This document shows positions 1 through 6,246 of a stretch of 7,933 nucleotides of DNA, piece after piece (the stretch's first letter is position 1; the number at the start of each line of letters is the position of its first letter). Under the pieces are notes generated by a model. The model had not been told where the DNA came from. It saw only the letters and a list, made by a program, of their open reading frames with translations, and ran no database searches. The position numbers were made by a program, and so were the translations under genes. Location of the stretch: positions 1-7,933 of the forward strand of contig JAJZZQ010000013.1 in the NCBI GenBank assembly GCA_021797525.1, read 5' to 3'. Source of the DNA: Thermoplasmata archaeon. Its GTDB lineage: Archaea > Thermoplasmatota > Thermoplasmata > Thermoplasmatales > Thermoplasmataceae.

Positions 1-1
1 C

Positions 2-127
2 GATCTTGGGAAGGCGATTCGAGGAAATATAAAAAAAAGGCTTATCATTCAATCTGGAAATATAACGGTTCAGGTAAAAGGAAAGAATAGTCGATATTAT
101 CAACTCCGGGGCGAATTCTATCAGTAG
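2..127 (+). CDS. 3' end of an unrecognised protein (41 residues visible)
   Basis: This reading frame is open from the first full codon of the window to a TAG at 125-127 and gives 41 residues. The visible part has a basic helix-like start (KAIRGNIKKR) followed by alternating hydrophobic/polar runs (RLIIQSGNITVQV, then RYYQLRGEFYQ). This suggests a small beta-hairpin C-terminus. I do not recognise the family, and the gene starts outside the window. No start codon or upstream context is visible, and the downstream sequence holds no obvious co-transcribed gene. It looks more like real coding sequence than the stop-rich DNA that follows, but 41 codons cannot prove that. It could also be another transposase tail. 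Confidence 0.45.
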   Translation, partial: DLGKAIRGNIKKRLIIQSGNITVQVKGKNSRYYQLRGEFYQ

Positions 128-490
128 AGAAATATAATCTTTCATCCAGATTGTTTCCTTTTCATGTAAATAGATATGGGATTTTATTATTTCGTCTGTA
201 TTGACGAAATATGGAATCAGATATTTTCATCAGCATTTAATGAATTTTCGGAATCACATTGGAAGATAACTTCGAGACGCTCTGATCAACTGGCAATAAT
301 CTGATTTGGTCTTGATTTTCTGAATGTTATGATTGAACTGAAAATCCTGAATGCCCCATTATATACTTCTCATATTAAGCTGATTTTGATACCGTTTTAG
401 AGATTTCCCCACCATTCCATGAAGATGAAGCAAAAAAATTGTGGAAATAAAACCTTGTCATATGCCAATACACGCAAACGGTGCTTTATT
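128..490. other. Intergenic stretch with one hairpin, no gene seen
   Basis: About 360 bases lie between the partial gene and the IS21 relic. They are AT-rich and stop-rich in all frames. The only structure I see is the inverted repeat at 188-211. The 3' part may be further degraded IstA sequence, because the relic runs into it, but I could not follow any motif past position 491. Confidence 0.5.
188..211. repeat. Inverted repeat / hairpin, 9-bp stem, 6-nt loop
   Basis: TATTTCGTC at 188-196 pairs perfectly with GACGAAATA at 203-211 around the loop TGTATT. It lies about 60 bases after the stop codon of the partial gene. It could be a transcript-end hairpin or an old element end. No T-run follows it directly, so a terminator role is only a guess. 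Confidence 0.4.
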
Positions 491-713
491 TTATGTATTC
501 CTGAAATGTCTTTCGATCATTTCCCTGATCCTGTATCGTTATTGATCAAACTTTGATCTTTTTCCTATTCTGCCTGTTTTCCGGTTCTGATTTCAAATAC
601 TTTCTCATGCTGTTCCCTGATATGCTGAGTTCTCTGGCTATTGATTTTATGATCATTTCCTTCTCTCTCATGCTGAGTATCATTTTTATCCATACAGACC
701 TTAGAACTGAGAC
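491..713 (-). pseudogene. istA: IS21-family IstA transposase, N-terminal relic
   Basis: IstA is the DDE transposase of IS21 elements and begins with a helix-turn-helix that binds the element ends. Reading leftward from about 713, the frame gives SVLRSVWIKMILSMREKE and then IIKSIARELSISGNSMRKYL. That is the typical IstA N-terminal pattern, in which a 'KSIARELGISRNTVRKYL'-like HTH ends in RKYL. The frame reaches a TGA at 546-548. A second frame at 491-547 then continues with RYRIREMIERHF, which fits the next part of IstA (the usual 'DPY..YIREMIERH'), interrupted by a stop within and at the end. The rest of IstA and any IstB ATPase are not visible. It is a short, frameshifted remnant, not functional. 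Recognition rests on motif memory, not on a search. Confidence 0.6.
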
Positions 714-1145
714 CCCTGTCCTGACATGGACTGGGAGTCAAAATTAAACCGGCGATGTGAATCATTTTTATTCCTACAAAAATGCACAAAAATCATCCGG
801 TGATCACGCGGGGAGACCATTGAATCAATCGCATCCACATATCTGAGACATTGTACCTTCTGGATGGGGATAATAGCAAGGGCAATGAACAGTACCAACC
901 TACGCAGCAGAGAACAGGATCAGGAGATTCCTGCTCGTGTATAACGGTGAACACACGCAATTGGAATGCCTTTACATATACTGTAACATGATCAGCATTG
1001 AAACAGCGTTCCCCATACTGAGGGCTGACCGGAATATTCCACCATAATGGTCAGAAGGAATCAGCAATCAGGGTGACGATGTCCATGCTCCTGTCCCTGA
1101 CAATAAGGACAGTACTCCTTAGAAACATGACGTAATCAAACCTAA
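714..1145. other. Degraded region, no supported gene
   Basis: On the minus strand one frame is nearly free of stops from about 1140 down to about 792, but it contains a stop near 1052 and no motif I recognise. Another minus frame, at about 1135 to 1090, contains CPYCQGQEHGHRHPDC, which has a CxxC pair reminiscent of a zinc ribbon but stands alone. The stretch is probably decayed insertion-sequence DNA upstream of the IS21 relic. I cannot assign it. Confidence 0.4.
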
Positions 1146-1340
1146 TGCAGAGATGCTCTCTGTAGAAAAACGCTGTTTGATCTGGTGAAGCTACAATTTG
1201 TTGAGTATGCAAGCAGCAATATCACTGAGCTGGAAATGGCAGGGAAGCAAAAGGGCGATCTTGAGGCACTTGAAAATCTATCATGTTTACAGAAGCAGAG
1301 TTATAAAATAATCCAAAAAAATAAAAAAATAAAAATTTAA
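1146..1340 (+). pseudogene. Unassigned open fragment without a start (64 codons)
   Basis: An open frame follows a TAA at 1143-1145 and ends at a TAA at 1338-1340. The translation contains TLFDLVKLQFVEYASSNITE and then GDLEALENLSCLQKQ, an amphipathic helical composition. The only internal ATG is at codon 31, and no ribosome site is evident. The last codons run into the A-rich tract that serves as the terminator of the convergent secreted-protein gene, so the KNKKIKI end is probably not real protein. It may be the tail of a degraded transposase. I do not recognise the family. Confidence 0.2.
1315..1339 (-). terminator. U-rich archaeal terminator of the first secreted-protein gene
   Basis: Just beyond the stop codon (1346-1348, read leftward) the transcript strand carries three T-runs of 5 to 7 bases separated by single A residues. 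No stem is needed. Such poly-U stretches are the standard intrinsic terminators of archaeal RNA polymerase. The spacing of about 10 bases after the stop supports the gene end. Confidence 0.7.
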
Positions 1341-1345
1341 GGTCT

Positions 1346-1924
1346 TTACTGTGTGAATGACATGGCAATTGTTGCTTCTGTACCGCCTGTGATATCTGCT
1401 GGTATCATCATACCAATATCAATTGCAGAGGGAACCGATGTGAAATGTATGCTAACAGTAGCGTCATTTGTCAGTGGCAATTCATAAACGCCAGTTGGTA
1501 GTGGTGTTGTTGTTAAATCACCGAATGTCATTCCGCTTGTTGTTCCAACAATGAAATACAGAACAGGGGCATCGCTAGAACTAAACCCGGAGGCGCTGAC
1601 AGACACATTGAACCAGCCAGGCCCATTAGACGAAGTGCTGAAGGTTATGTACAAGAAGTTTATGGCCCATGCAGTTTCGTTTGAGATAGATTGGGGATCG
1701 AGTTTTCCGAAAATCTCACTTGCTGAGTTCGAAACAGTCGTGAATGATGAATCTTCTACCCCGTTCACCCCCAAGTAATTCGGACCTTCGTGTACCTGAA
1801 TCGTCGAGCTTGCTAAAGTTGCAGACACTCCTATGTTCCCATTAACCATGACTTCAGCCACGGCAACTGCTGGAAGCAGCACGGACACAGCTATGACCAA
1901 CATTATTCCAATTCTTTTGTTCAT
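1346..1924 (-). CDS. Secreted beta-rich surface protein A (192 aa)
   Basis: The start ATG (1922-1924) is set by an AGGAG ribosome site five bases upstream (1930-1934). Residues 1-23 are a class I signal peptide: NKR, a hydrophobic core, and LPAVAVA with cleavage expected before E24. The mature 169-residue domain begins with a strand-like VMVNGNIGVS and ends with ATIAMSFTQ. It is rich in Ser, Thr, Gly and beta-branched residues, has no Cys or Arg and a single Lys (K74). Sequons N82-E-T and N106-V-S could carry N-glycans. There is no C-terminal membrane anchor or sorting motif, so it is released or assembled outside the cell. It is a paralogue of the 6247-6864 product: same signal peptide, the block SNET...INFLYITF against TNET...VNVLDVNF, and MTFG at residues 132-135 in both. 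The fold resembles what is expected for a TasA/camelysin-like filament subunit, but that is inference. It is transcribed alone, with its own promoter and poly-T terminator. Confidence 0.85.
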   Translation of the reverse strand: MNKRIGIMLVIAVSVLLPAVAVAEVMVNGNIGVSATLASSTIQVHEGPNYLGVNGVEDSSFTTVSNSASEIFGKLDPQSISNETAWAINFLYITFSTSSNGPGWFNVSVSASGFSSSDAPVLYFIVGTTSGMTFGDLTTTPLPTGVYELPLTNDATVSIHFTSVPSAIDIGMMIPADITGGTEATIAMSFTQ

Positions 1925-1929
1925 ATCTT

Positions 1930-1934
1930 CTCCT
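1930..1934 (-). promoter_or_regulatory. Shine-Dalgarno site of secreted protein A
   Basis: AGGAG on the minus strand lies five bases before the ATG. It fixes the start and shows that the mRNA has a leader rather than being leaderless. Confidence 0.75.
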
Positions 1935-1990
1935 GGTAAGGTTAGGAAATATGGACAGCATTATAGTCCAAAATGGTATATCAAGAATAA

Positions 1991-2004
1991 GAAATTAAAA
2001 TATG
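1991..2004 (-). promoter_or_regulatory. Conserved TATA-box promoter element of secreted protein A
   Basis: On the minus strand this reads CATATTTTAATTTC, with an ATATTTTA core 72-79 bases upstream of the ATG. The paralogous gene has CATATTTTACTTTC at 78-85 bases (core), a match of 13 out of 14. With the usual 25-base TATA-to-start distance, transcription would begin near 1970. That leaves a leader of roughly 47 bases ending in the AGGAG site. Confidence 0.6.
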
Positions 2005-2059
2005 TATCTCTTGTAGATAAAAATGGCAATAAGCTGTGAGACCCGCAAATGGGTTAGCA

Positions 2060-2218
2060 GACGGTAGTTTTGATAAGGATAAACTAAGGAATGAGCATCT
2101 ACAGAGCAATGGGTGATGGTTTTTGATGTATCCTAGCGGCAAGGACACATAAGAAGAGGCTCCTGAGCTTTTATCAATGTTACCTACTACTCGTGTTATA
2201 TCCCAGAACTTGGGATAA
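2060..2218 (+). pseudogene. Possible IS4/IS1634-type transposase relic
   Basis: Reading through two in-frame stops gives GSFDKDKLRNEHLQSNG, then WFLMYPSGKDT and EEAPELL. This resembles the 'eL..nGyfvlisn..kD..eAL.lYR' segment that precedes the catalytic Glu region in IS4/IS1634 transposases. The following 'YR..d.vEk.F' motif is not present in the continuing sequence, so the match is short. It is a weak call based on pattern only. Confidence 0.25.
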
Positions 2219-2656
2219 TAGGATGCAGGAAGTCATATGGATCAAGTTACTGCAGTGCCCTGATGGTGAAAAATATGCAAATAAATGTTTCAATAAAGGA
2301 ACCATTTTTTTCTGTAATTGTCGCAATGATGGCAACCAATATCTAATTGCAGATATTGTGTGGCTGATGTTTATGTTCCGGAGAATGAGCCAACAGCTGG
2401 GTGACTATTGTTCACAGAAATTTATTAAAAGTGAAAGATATTTTCATCTGCCGATTAGAATGCAAAATATGTACTTCCGTCAGAAAATGCTCCCGGAAAG
2501 CTGTATATGTTGATGTACACCAATGAACCTTGTATGCAAGACAGCGAGGATAGAGACGCCCGAATATGTTAATGTCTTTCTGCATTTACATTGCAAATGA
2601 GCCTGAATAAACCCAATGCAATAGTAGCATTGACTTAAAAACCACTAAACGTAAAA
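2219..2656. other. Degraded region, no recognised gene
   Basis: The stretch contains a 106-codon open frame (2193-2513, +) with many Cys, Met and Trp residues and no identifiable domain, ribosome site or promoter. Its composition (FFCNCRNDGN, FMFRRMSQQ) looks like out-of-frame or decayed sequence. The other strand is full of stops. I regard it as decayed mobile DNA of unknown origin. Confidence 0.35.
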
Positions 2657-2660
2657 TTAT

Positions 2661-2924
2661 GTGTTCTTGACGATAGAAGACCTATTCCAGGATGATGCCC
2701 AGAACAAGCGCCAATTGAAACTTAAATGCCATACTGATCTTGCTATCATTATTCCCGGTTTGCCTGAATGGAGCGTCCAAGGTTTTTGTCCGGAATCCGC
2801 ATATAAGAGGAGGCCATCCACTCTGGCCTTATTTGGTTTTAAAATTCTCCTCTTGGTGTACCTTCCTGGATTACCGTATAAATCGAAAAAATATCCCATG
2901 ATTCTGCCAAGATACTTTTCTTAG
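2661..2924 (+). pseudogene. Possible DDE transposase N-terminal relic, unassigned family
   Basis: An 87-codon open frame contains LTIEDLFQDDAQNKRQ, then LAIIIPGLPEWSVQGFCP, and then KRRPSTLALFGFKILLLVYL followed by PGLPYKS. The last part resembles the N-terminal 'RPsy....lkilLLvylyGLSyR' block common to IS4/IS5 superfamily transposases. After the stop at 2922-2924, frames with ISIDGPNG (near 3117-3140) recall a first catalytic Asp ('iDGtG'), but this is far from certain. The overlapping minus-strand frame (2657-2899) has no known motif. It is a decayed transposase if the resemblance is real. Confidence 0.3.
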
Positions 2925-3643
2925 GGTATGCTCTTCAACCATTTGCGCCACATTTCGTTTCGGATGTTATCCCAATGTTGATAGGCTCCCTGACCATCGT
3001 CCCATCCCGCGTAGAATTATCGCTAAGGCTCGGTGTTTTTTTCTTGCCTTAATTCCCTATATGTTAAAAAATCTTTTATAGAACGTCATTGATCCCACTG
3101 CAGATCATCCTCTTATCTCTATAGATGGTCCCAACGGGTAAAATTTATCGTTCATAATGGTAAAATGGTGATGGTAAGTGACCTGTAAAATTCCCAGATT
3201 AGGGCGCTAGATAGATCTTTCAGGATCGAGAGTACAGAGGGGTACATCCCTGGGTCGTGACAAGTGATATACTGAATTGATACGGTTAAGGGATCGACGC
3301 CAATACAACCACATCTCAGGATTCCTTCCCATATTTACAAGTATCCAGAAACCGAGATGTGCCTTCAAATCCTATATTGCCTGATTCTATGCCTTCACTG
3401 AGCAGAACTGATCATTCATGTATTTCAGGACGGATACGTAATGATGCCGTCAGATTTCAAAGGAAGAAGACCTTCTCATTCCAAAAAAATCTTGGATAAG
3501 CAATGTTTTTCCAATCATTGCTCGGCCACCATTAGTCACCGGCAGAAATGTCCAAGGCCAGTGGTCTTGTGTGGCTTTACCCAGTGAAATGCTGTCTCAG
3601 CAGATGATTGCACCAGACGAAATCAGGTCAATATAAAGGCCGG
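2925..3643. other. Long stop-rich region, no gene seen
   Basis: About 720 bases contain only short open frames on both strands. It may be the decayed body of the transposase that seems to begin near 2661, but I could not trace any motif reliably. It holds one copy of the GGCCAGTGG word at 3556-3564. No RNA gene or array was visible. Confidence 0.45.
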
Positions 3644-4004
3644 TTACATGAAGTGGCCCGAAATAATTCCGGCCAGTGAGCCAGTGGCATGGTTATGTTC
3701 TGCAAATCGGCTTTTTTCTTGGCTTTCTTGACATGCACCGTGGGAGCCAACATAGGAGCCAATATGAACCAGTAACGGAGCCACTATCAGGTTGTGACAC
3801 GCCATCGTAAAATAAGCATTTGCCAAACGATTGTATGGGTTCAATTAAGGCCAGTGGCCTTCAAGGCCAGTTTTCCGGCCAGTGACGATGACCTTAAATG
3901 TACCGGCATCCATGGAGTCCATAATTGGCCTGAAAAACCAGCTCAATACTTGCAGTTTCTGGAAATTTTCATTGCGATGTTGTTGAAAAATGAAAAGCCC
4001 ATCA
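3556..4004. repeat. Cluster of GGCCAGTG-type short repeats
   Basis: The 7-base core GGCCAGT, or its one-base-trimmed form GCCAGTGGC, recurs at 3556, 3671, 3680, 3849, 3865 and 3877. The related CAGTGGCC appears near 3996. Two of these extend to CCGGCCAGTGA (3669 and 3875), and one forms the near-palindrome GGCCAGTGGCC (3849-3859). The cluster overlaps the second IS5-like relic. The surrounding sequence is otherwise AT-rich, so the concentration is unlikely to be compositional. Its function is unknown. Confidence 0.45.
3644..3880 (-). pseudogene. Second IS5-like transposase C-terminal relic
   Basis: The frame reads NRLANAYFTMACHNLIVA. This aligns with VKTYFTAMCYNLVRA of the larger IS5 pseudogene at 4077-5137, sharing YFT, a Met/Cys pair and NL in register. 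Upstream the same frame continues through a TAA (near 3845) into TGLEGHWP. Downstream of the motif the frame (SHGACQESQEKSRF and so on) no longer resembles a transposase. It is either a diverged relative or another decayed copy lying just downstream of the large relic. It is non-functional, because the catalytic region is absent. Confidence 0.45.
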
Positions 4005-4023
4005 GTGGCCCTGATCAAGCTAC

Positions 4024-4032
4024 AACCTTACC
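4024..4032. repeat. Candidate left terminal inverted repeat of the IS5 relic
   Basis: AACCTTACC here is the exact inverse of GGTAAGGTT at 5136-5144. The pair brackets the IS5-family pseudogene and delimits about 1,120 bp, a normal size for an IS5 element. Only nine bases match, and the same word also occurs in two unrelated places, so this is a candidate only. Confidence 0.35.
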
Positions 4033-4076
4033 GTAAGCATGATACTCCAAGAACAAAAAGTATGTTTTAGAGTTTT

Positions 4077-5137
4077 TCAAATGATTCGAGAGATCCCAAA
4101 AACACCCATCCTTTGGTATTTTGGTTGATTAAACGCTTGGTTGAGATAATATTGCCTAAGATTTACCATATTGGAGGTGATACCATCGTTGTTTTCACTG
4201 TTATTTTTGCGAATGTCCATAGTTTGCTTTATCCTGCCAAGGAATCTTGCCCTTACAAGGTTGTAGCACATGGCAGTGAAGTATGTCTTCACCATTACTC
4301 TCTGCACTGTCGTAACCATGACGTGAAAGAAATGGAATATACCTTTCATGACGGCGTAAGGATGTCCCACCATTGATCTAATGCGTGAAAACCGCAGGTT
4401 CCTTCTTATACTCTTAACCTGAAGAAGATGCCCTCTCACTGCATGATCCATGGTTCCATTGATGCCTTTGTAATCAGATCCGAAATATCCCTTATCACGA
4501 TAGCATATGATTCCTGGAATTGAAAGATCAATCTGCGAATAATGTACATTTGCCGGTGTCACTGACAGTTTTTCAATGATCTTTATCTCATTTACAATGG
4601 TATGTGCCCCATATTCGAAATGTTTCTCATGATTATTCTTTGCTGATGTGCCATCCTTCGATCTGCTGGTCTTTGCATGATCTCCCATGGGTTTGCCGTA
4701 TTCTCACTTATCTGCCTATATTAAGGAGGCATACTGCACTTTACCCTTCTTGATGCGTTTTTTTTAGCCGTTATCTGATCCCTTATTTCATTGAATACCA
4801 GGCGATCCTTTCCTGTCTTTGATAATCATTCACGGAAATGCAATATTGTCTTCCTGTCTGGTAATTTATCTTGATATCCTAGGAAATTAAGAATGATATC
4901 CGATCCCTGATCTCTCTTTCTATTTGTGGAACTGAAAGGTTGTACCACTGTTGCAATAGTGGAATCTTTACCATAAACACTGGATCATAATTGGGCCTTC
5001 CTCCCTTGTCTGTATTGTTGTCACAAAGATCCGAAAGTATTTGTCCTATCCTTTAGAAGTCAATGCGATCTGATATGCCTGTGAGAGGATAGACAGGCGG
5101 CTCTATCTCCCCGTTAAGTTCCGATAATCCTGTGTGG
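4077..5137 (-). pseudogene. IS5-family transposase, nearly full length, inactivated
   Basis: Reading leftward from about 5137 through several lesions reconstructs an IS5-type DDE transposase. The order is LSELNGEIEPPVYPLTGISD, DNNTDKGGRPNYDPVFMVK, LLQQWYNLSVPQIEREIRDR, KLPDRKTILHFRE, SKTGKDRLVFNEIRDQI, the intact 203-codon part from 4688 with HTIVNEIKIIEKLSVTPANV, YRDKGYFGSDYKGIN, and IRSMVGHPYAVMK, then VKTYFTAMCYNLVRA. Lesions are a TAA at 5053-5055, a one-base loss near 4885-4889, a TGA at 4826-4828, an A-run frameshift near 4757, and TAG and TGA codons just before 4688. The second catalytic Asp (RDKGYFG) remains. The third residue is lost: family members have VEHPYAV, here VGHPYAV. A conserved Asp in 'NVHDSQ' is Tyr. 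It encodes no active enzyme. Confidence 0.85.
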
Positions 5138-5144
5138 TAAGGTT
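5136..5144. repeat. Candidate right terminal inverted repeat of the IS5 relic
   Basis: GGTAAGGTT here is inverted relative to 4024-4032. It lies at the point where recognisable IS5 coding ends and the oppositely oriented IS1634-type fragment begins. This is consistent with an insertion boundary. Confidence 0.35.
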
Positions 5145-5640
5145 AATGGATATTGATCATGAGGTCATGAAAAAGGGCTTCGGTGGATGTTTTTGGAAAA
5201 CCTTTGAAATCACTGATCAGAAAGAAATGAAGAAATCGCTTGGCAAAATGAAATCGCTGGTGAAGTCCACAAAGAATGTAACAGTACTAAATGAGAATAG
5301 AATCAATACACTGAAGAAGATTGCAGGGAGGCTTCTTATTGTTACTAATGCTGATTTACCGGAAAATGAAATTGCATGTAAATACAAGGAACATTGGCAG
5401 ACTGAACGTTCCTTCAGGACAATAAAGTCATTTATTGAGATAAGACCTGAATATCACAAGAAAGTGGAGAGAATAAGGACACATGTGTTTGTATGCGTAT
5501 AGCCCCTGCTTCTTTAAAGGATAATTTAGAAGAGGCTCACGGTGCCATACCTCATCGCAGAAAAAGCTGCCGAAATATTGTGAGGAATAAAGTCCAAACC
5601 CGTGAAATCACCCATGAGGATTGTCTTTGGGTCCGAATTA
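5136..5640 (+). pseudogene. IS1634/IS4-type transposase C-terminal fragment
   Basis: The open frame from about 5146 to the TAG ending at 5502 contains GRLLIVTNADLPENEIACKY, then HWQTERSFRTIKSFIEIRPE and YHKKVERIRTHVFVCV. This matches the C-terminal catalytic signature of IS1634/IS4 transposases ('YK..W..E..FR.lKs.leiRPvyh...eRI.aHvfvCf'), with the catalytic Glu kept in TERSFR. The N-terminal two thirds with both Asp residues are missing. After the stop, a shifted frame (5503-5640) gives SLKDNLEEAHGAI and VRNKVQTREITHED, which fits the short tail of this family after a small deletion. The left end abuts the IS5 relic, which probably inserted into or beside this element. It is not functional. 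Confidence 0.75.
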
Positions 5641-5789
5641 GATAAGGCGGTCAAAATACCCAATGATATGGAGGGGTAAATCCACAGGATCGTATACTAG
5701 TTGGTGCCCTGTCAGAATCAGGTTAGGAATATAAGGAAATCAAGGATTCGTCTGGATTAGGATAACATATTTTGCCGCCATTCTTGCGA

Positions 5790-6050
5790 TACTCCAGGCC
5801 AAAAGAACTTTTTATATAAGGGGACAAAGGACATTTAGGGTCCGATTGCAAAGGGATCAATTGGACAACGAATCTATAGGTAGGGTGCCTTTCCGTGCTG
5901 GTTAAGATCATATGCAGGATCTCTAAAAGGCGCTGATAAGATCTGCGGTTGAACATCCCTGTGTATTCATCAAGGAGATGTCCCATTTCTTCCATTTGAT
6001 GGTGGCAACAGTCTGAGGATGAGAATGAATTATGTCTTAACTGACGGGTG
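5790..6050 (+). pseudogene. Hidden third IS5-family transposase relic (core and Glu region)
   Basis: The plus strand reads GDKGHLGSDCKGIN at about 5820-5863 and, in a shifted frame, RSAVEHPCVFIKEMSHFFH followed by LMVATV at about 5942-6017. These align with RDKGYFGSDYKGIN and RSMVGHPYAVMKGIFHFFHVMVTTV of the pseudogene at 4077-5137. The distance from the Asp codon to the Glu codon is 128 bases here and 129 there, so a single base has been lost between them. Unlike the larger relic, the catalytic Glu (VEHP) is kept. The intervening sequence is badly decayed. A 151-codon minus-strand open frame (5723-6178) runs opposite this and is best read as its shadow. Confidence 0.65.
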
Positions 6051-6203
6051 CCATGTTTAACTGGTACCCCGCAAACAGCCTTATCTATTGTAGTTTGTCC
6101 GAAGATCACAGAATGCAATTTCATGGTCAAACAAAATGTTGAAGTTTGATTGAACCCTAGGACTGTTAAGAAAATCATCGGTTGTTAGAACATGAGAAAC
6201 ATT

Positions 6204-6226
6204 ATAAAAATAAATAAAAAAATATT
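6204..6226 (-). terminator. U-rich archaeal terminator of the second secreted-protein gene
   Basis: About 20 to 40 bases beyond the TGA at 6247-6249 the transcript strand is T-rich, with a run of seven T and two more short runs. This mirrors the terminator of the paralogous gene at 1315-1339. Confidence 0.6.
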
Positions 6227-6246
6227 TGTGAAATTTATATTTGTGT

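Noticed and set aside
553..898. Three overlapping open frames near the IS21 relic (553-747 +, 565-789 -, 701-898 -)
   Set aside because: The frame that carries the IstA motif is a different one (546-713, -). These have no motif and look like shadows or decayed sequence.
1090..1135. Isolated CxxC motif (CPYCQGQEHGHRHPDC) on the minus strand
   Set aside because: The frame is short, stops flank it, and the competing frame on the same strand is more open. Too little to call a zinc ribbon.
1551..2039. Two plus-strand frames over the first secreted-protein gene and its promoter
   Set aside because: They are shadows of the signal-peptide-bearing gene on the minus strand, which has a promoter, ribosome site and paralogue.
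2193..2513. Plus-strand open frame of 106 codons
   Set aside because: No recognised motif, odd Cys/Met/Trp-rich composition, no ribosome site or TATA box. It lies in decayed DNA.
3556..4004. CRISPR array as an explanation for the repeat cluster
   Set aside because: The repeat units are only 7 to 11 bases, and their spacing is irregular (from 9 to about 170 bases).
3794..4036. Plus-strand frame of 80 codons
   Set aside because: It is opposite the second IS5-like relic and covers the GGCCAGTG cluster, with no protein signature.
4113..4376. Plus-strand frame of 87 codons
   Set aside because: It is antisense to the well-supported IS5 transposase C-terminus.
5723..6178. Minus-strand open frame of 151 codons
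   Set aside because: The opposite strand carries IS5 transposase motifs in correct order and spacing. The frame itself shows no domain, ribosome site or promoter.
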